Below are positions 6,155 through 8,756 of a DNA stretch of 8,756 nt, one piece after another. Numbering within the stretch: the stretch's first letter is position 1; the number at the start of each line of letters is the position of its first letter. Both the position numbers and the translations under genes were made by a program. The DNA comes from DTU018 sp003444615 (lineage in GTDB: Bacteria; Bacillota; Syntrophomonadia; Syntrophomonadales; Syntrophomonadaceae). Under the pieces are notes generated by a model that searched no databases, had not been told where the DNA came from, and worked only from the letters and a program-made list of their open reading frames with translations. The DNA lies in NCBI GenBank assembly GCA_049656905.1, contig JBASMO010000106.1, forward strand, positions 1 to 8,756, read 5' to 3'.

Positions 6155-6580
6155 AATAAGATACATTATTTGGTTAGCGCACTAGGCAGACAAGCATGTA
6201 TGCAAGGTATTCGAACACGTTATATCAGAATTCCAGACTTACTGATGTTGCACGATGAAGCATCACTTACTAAACAAGGAATACCTAAACTATTAAAAAA
6301 GTTCAGCAACTACAAACTGTTAATTTTAGATGAATGGTTGCTGAATGATTTATCTGATGAAGAGCAATATTTTCTGCTCGAGCTTATCGAACGTAGGCAT
6401 AATTGCAGTTCCACAATTTTTTGTACCCAGTACAAAAAGGAAGATTGGCATGCACGCTTAGGCGGTGGCGTACATGCAGATGCGATAATGGATCGTATTG
6501 TCCACAATGCTGTCTGGGTATATGCAGGTAATTTGAATATGCGAGAGTTCTATTCCCATGGCCTAGTGAAACCTCAGTAA
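6155..6580 (+). pseudogene. IstB remnant (IS21 family helper ATPase), N-terminus missing
   Basis: Residues from NKIHYLVSALGRQAC to the stop TAA 6578-6580 match the C-terminal half or more of IstB, the AAA+ helper of IS21 transposases. The Walker B segment LLILDEW (about 6317-6337) and the end DAIMDRIVHNAVWVY are intact. IstB normally has about 250 residues with a long N-terminal region and Walker A; here homology begins at the Lys of the old Walker A, whose preceding Gly now reads Asn. The frame can be followed back to TTG 6113, but those extra residues do not look like IstB and have no ribosome site. The gene is therefore a 5'-deleted relic. Its sequence (CTQYKKEDWHARLGGG) belongs to another IS21 subgroup than the istB at 7982. 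Confidence 0.85.
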
Positions 6581-6597
6581 ATATTGTTCTTTACATA

Positions 6598-6624
6598 GCG
6601 TACTGCTCCCTATGGGCAGTACGC
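6598..6624 (+). repeat. 27-bp palindrome after the istB remnant
   Basis: GCGTACTGC (6598-6606) is the exact reverse complement of GCAGTACGC (6616-6624), with nine bases between. It starts 17 bp after the istB stop. No T run follows in either direction, so a simple intrinsic terminator is unlikely. It probably belongs to the IS end, as a transcription block or a protein site. Confidence 0.6.
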
Positions 6625-6634
6625 AACTATCAAG

Positions 6635-6708
6635 TGCTGCTCTAATTGGATACTACTGCTGCTCTAGGTGAGTTTGGCTGCTGCCCAAAAGTGAAAATTG
6701 GTGCTGCT
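6635..6708 (+). repeat. Terminal-type repeats of the IS21 remnant (GCTGCT motifs)
   Basis: GCTGCT occurs at 6636, 6658, 6677 and 6703. The first two lie in identical 10-mers, TGCTGCTCTA (6635-6644 and 6657-6666), 22 bp apart; the last two follow TTGG. IS21-family ends are known to carry several short repeats thought to bind the transposase, and the position after istB fits the right end. This is an assignment by position and pattern only. Confidence 0.5.
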
Positions 6709-6710
6709 AT

Positions 6711-8009
6711 TTGTGTGAAATAACCAACTATGTCAGACAATTACGAAAGGAGTGTGGTATTCCCCAGATTAAGTATGTACGTCCATATGAAGCTGTTGAT
6801 GACTTACCACCCGGACAGCAACTGCAAATGGACTTTGGACAAATTGCCTTGCGAAACAGTACTGGCCGATTAGTAACCCTGTACTTTGCAACCTTTGTGC
6901 TAGCTCATTCCCGTTATAAATACGTGGAGTGGTTAGACCGCCCGTTTACAACCAGAGATTTAATTAATGTTCATGAAAACGCATTTGAATACTATGGAGG
7001 GATGCCTAAGGAAATTGTATGCGATCAAGATCATCTAATACTGGTCAGTGAGAACGATGGCGACCTGGTACTCACTAAAGAGTTTGCCGATTACCAAAAG
7101 ACCCGAAAATTCAAAATTTACATGTGTAGAAAAGCGGATCCGGAAACCAAGGGAAAGGTTGAAAACGTAGTGAAATATGTTAAAAGTAACTTTGCTAAAC
7201 ACCGTACCTTTAATAACCTGGAAAAGTTAAATGAAGACTGTTTAGCCTGGTTAGAACGGACCGGAAACGGTAAAGTTCACAATACAACAAAAAAGATACC
7301 GGCAGAAGTATTCCTTTATGAAAAGCAATACCTCATCCCGGTACCCGACAAAATAAATTTTTCAACCAACAATATTTTAACCAGAGTGATCCGCAAAGAC
7401 AATACTATCGTCTATCAGGGTAACCGTTATGCCCTGCCTTTAGGGACCTATGCGCCTGAGCGAAGGGTTGTTGTCAAAGAAGAGGAAGGGATATTAATTA
7501 TTGCAGACCCTGAAGACGAGCTTGAAATTATCCGCTATCCCGTATGCCTTGAAAAAGGCCGGCTCATTAAAAGCAGCGATTGTCGCAGAGAAAAAGACAA
7601 GGGTATCAAAGCCTATCTGCAAGAAGTGGTGCAGCTTCTTAATGATTCCCCGGAAGCAAATGAATTTCTTAACCTGGTACGGCAAGATAAACCTCGTTAC
7701 ATAAGAGACCAATTGAAGATTATTAAGGACCACAGTAAGGATAAACCCCCCAGGGTTATACAGGAAGCACTAAAGTACTGTCTGAAAAACAGGCTTCACG
7801 GCGCTACCGATTATGCCGATGCATTAAATTATTTTCACAATATTTATGGTCCAAACGATGTACCCAAGGAGACCAGAGCCAGTATTGAGCCTCTTTTTGA
7901 GATTGATCGTTGCGTGTTAAAAACCCATGTTGAAGTGCGGGATATCAACATCTATATCAAAGAACTACAGGGGGTGAGAGAATGCCAGCAGAACTTGAGC
8001 AACTCATAA
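6711..8009 (+). pseudogene. IstA transposase (IS21 family), N-terminus deleted
   Basis: The open frame encodes 432 residues of a DDE transposase. The integrase-like core is complete: Asp41 in QMDFGQ, Asp105 in VCDQD and Glu151 in KGKVEN, followed by the normal C-terminal region. IstA proteins usually have about 480-540 residues with a DNA-binding helix-turn-helix region first; here the frame begins at CEITNYVRQLRKE, just before the core, directly after the end of the preceding IS remnant. There is no ribosome site before the TTG at 6711. The missing part would hold the end-binding domain, so it is unlikely to transpose. The 3' end overlaps istB by 28 bp, the usual coupling in this family. No internal stop or frameshift is seen, so the truncation may be recent. 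Confidence 0.85.
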
Positions 8010-8737
8010 ATGATATGAAACGATTGAATATAACGGAAGCTGCTGCAGTGGTAGAAGAAAAACTAATGGATGCCCAGATGAAGGAGCTCAGTTACCAAAG
8101 ATTTCTATCAGAACTTATGCAGTATGAAATTAAAAGACGAGAGAAAAAGCAGCGGTTAAGATTCTACAAGTTAGCATCTTTCCCTGAATACAAGACTTTG
8201 GAAGATTTCGATCTGTCTGCGCAGCCCTCATTAAGTAAAAAACAGTTAAGCCAGCTAAAAGAACTGTTATGGTTGGAACAGGTCTATAATCTAATACTAT
8301 TAGGACCGCCTGGGGTTGGAAAAACCATGTTATCAATTGGGCTGGGGATTGAAGCTATTAACCGTGGTTACCGGGTAAGTTTTGTCCAGATGGATGAACT
8401 CATCCGGCTGCTGAAAACAGAAGAAATCAGCCGGAATTCCAGGGCAAAGGTAAAGAGAATAGTAGGTTCTGACCTGGTAATTATTGATGACTTAATGTTC
8501 ATGGCCATTGACCGCCACGAAGCAAATCTCTTCTTTCAGCTAATAAACAAACTCTACGGCCAGACTTCTATCATAATTACATCGAACAAAGCACCGGAAG
8601 AATGGGGAGATATCCTTGGTGATCCGGCAATTACAACTGCTATTTTGGACCGCTTAATTCACAAAAGTGAGGTTATCCATCTAACCGGTGACAGCTATCG
8701 TTTGAAACATCGTCAGACCATTTTTGGTAATAACTAG
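7982..8737 (+). CDS. istB: IstB-like ATPase, IS21-family transposition helper
   Basis: The 251-residue AAA+ ATPase is full length for IstB, which remodels target DNA and stimulates the IstA transposase. Walker A is GPPGVGKT (108-115), Walker B ends in Asp169-Asp170 (LVIIDDLMF), sensor 1 lies at IIITSNK (197-203), and an arginine-finger candidate is Arg224 in AILDRLIH. The N-terminal 95 residues are helical and charged, as usual. The start is ATG 7982, 4 nt after GGGGTGA (7971-7977), within the end of istA, so translation is probably coupled. The gene is intact while its partner istA is not, so it has no obvious complete partner here. Similarity to the relic at 6155-6580 is distant. Confidence 0.9.
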   Translation: MPAELEQLINDMKRLNITEAAAVVEEKLMDAQMKELSYQRFLSELMQYEIKRREKKQRLRFYKLASFPEYKTLEDFDLSAQPSLSKKQLSQLKELLWLEQVYNLILLGPPGVGKTMLSIGLGIEAINRGYRVSFVQMDELIRLLKTEEISRNSRAKVKRIVGSDLVIIDDLMFMAIDRHEANLFFQLINKLYGQTSIIITSNKAPEEWGDILGDPAITTAILDRLIHKSEVIHLTGDSYRLKHRQTIFGNN

Positions 8738-8756
8738 GTGTCCAAAGTTATTTATC

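Larger units (their letters stand above)
6155..6709 (+). mobile_element. Right-hand remnant of an IS21-family insertion sequence
   Basis: It comprises the truncated istB, the palindrome after it and the GCTGCT-rich terminal region. The left part with istA is gone, and the left boundary at about 6155 falls inside istB, so it is a deletion end and not an IS end. The right boundary is set by where istA homology of the next element begins (about 6710-6722); I could not identify the exact terminal bases or a target duplication. Confidence 0.6.
6711..8756 (+). mobile_element. IS21-family element, left end missing, right end outside the window
   Basis: It consists of truncated istA and intact istB in the standard order. 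The left end is replaced by the remnant of another IS21 element. The right end is not seen, since the window stops 19 bp after istB. The junction suggests that the first element inserted into istA and that part of it was later deleted, or that the two recombined. Confidence 0.7.

Noticed and set aside
6598..6624. Palindrome as an intrinsic terminator
   Set aside because: The arms are perfect but no T run follows on either strand.
6711..8737. Truncated IstA plus ATPase as a novel two-gene defence or transposon-like system
   Set aside because: Both proteins follow IstA and IstB closely, including the DDE core and 28-bp gene overlap; the short IstA is explained by the IS junction directly upstream.

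Overview
The window looks like chromosomal DNA of an anaerobic, low-GC Gram-positive bacterium of the Clostridia, most plausibly in the Desulfotomaculum/Desulfitobacterium/Syntrophomonas sphere. The reasons are its AT-rich composition, strong GGAGG-type ribosome binding sites, frequent TTG and GTG starts, a lipoprotein-type binding protein, and an FmdE-family gene beside a DUF364-family gene. The organism is inferred; no rRNA or other taxonomic marker is present.

Layout. Bases 1-95 hold the C-terminal tail of a membrane protein, closed by two hairpin terminators (79-116 and 130-154). Bases 155-486 hold no gene but are rich in structure: a nested set of inverted repeats (183-301) that could fold as a leader RNA, and seven consecutive 10-bp units beginning YYAA (323-392). 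Bases 487-6007 hold six same-strand genes with short gaps, almost certainly one operon: FecCD-type ABC permease, its ATPase, a biotin-synthase-like radical SAM enzyme with a CX5CX2C cluster motif, a substrate-binding lipoprotein, an FmdE-family protein with a C-terminal zinc ribbon, and a DUF4213/DUF364 putative metal-chelation protein. A GC-rich hairpin at 6041-6062 closes the operon. From about 6155 to the end the window is IS21-family debris: an N-terminally truncated istB (to 6580), a palindrome and terminal-type repeats (6598-6708), then an istA lacking its N-terminus followed by an intact istB of a different IS21 subgroup.

How it works together. Permease, ATPase and lipoprotein form a complete type II ABC importer of the class that takes up siderophores, haem, corrinoids and other metal chelates. 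The two downstream proteins belong to families tied to metal centres (FmdE; DUF364 heavy-metal chelation), and a radical SAM gene sits between the ATPase and binding-protein genes. My inference is a dedicated system that imports a metal-organic complex and then builds, modifies or dismantles it inside the cell. The metal (Mo, W, Ni, Fe or Co) cannot be read from the sequence. This operon, its radical SAM enzyme and its unusual leader are the parts most worth following up. The IS21 region looks like ordinary decayed mobile DNA.
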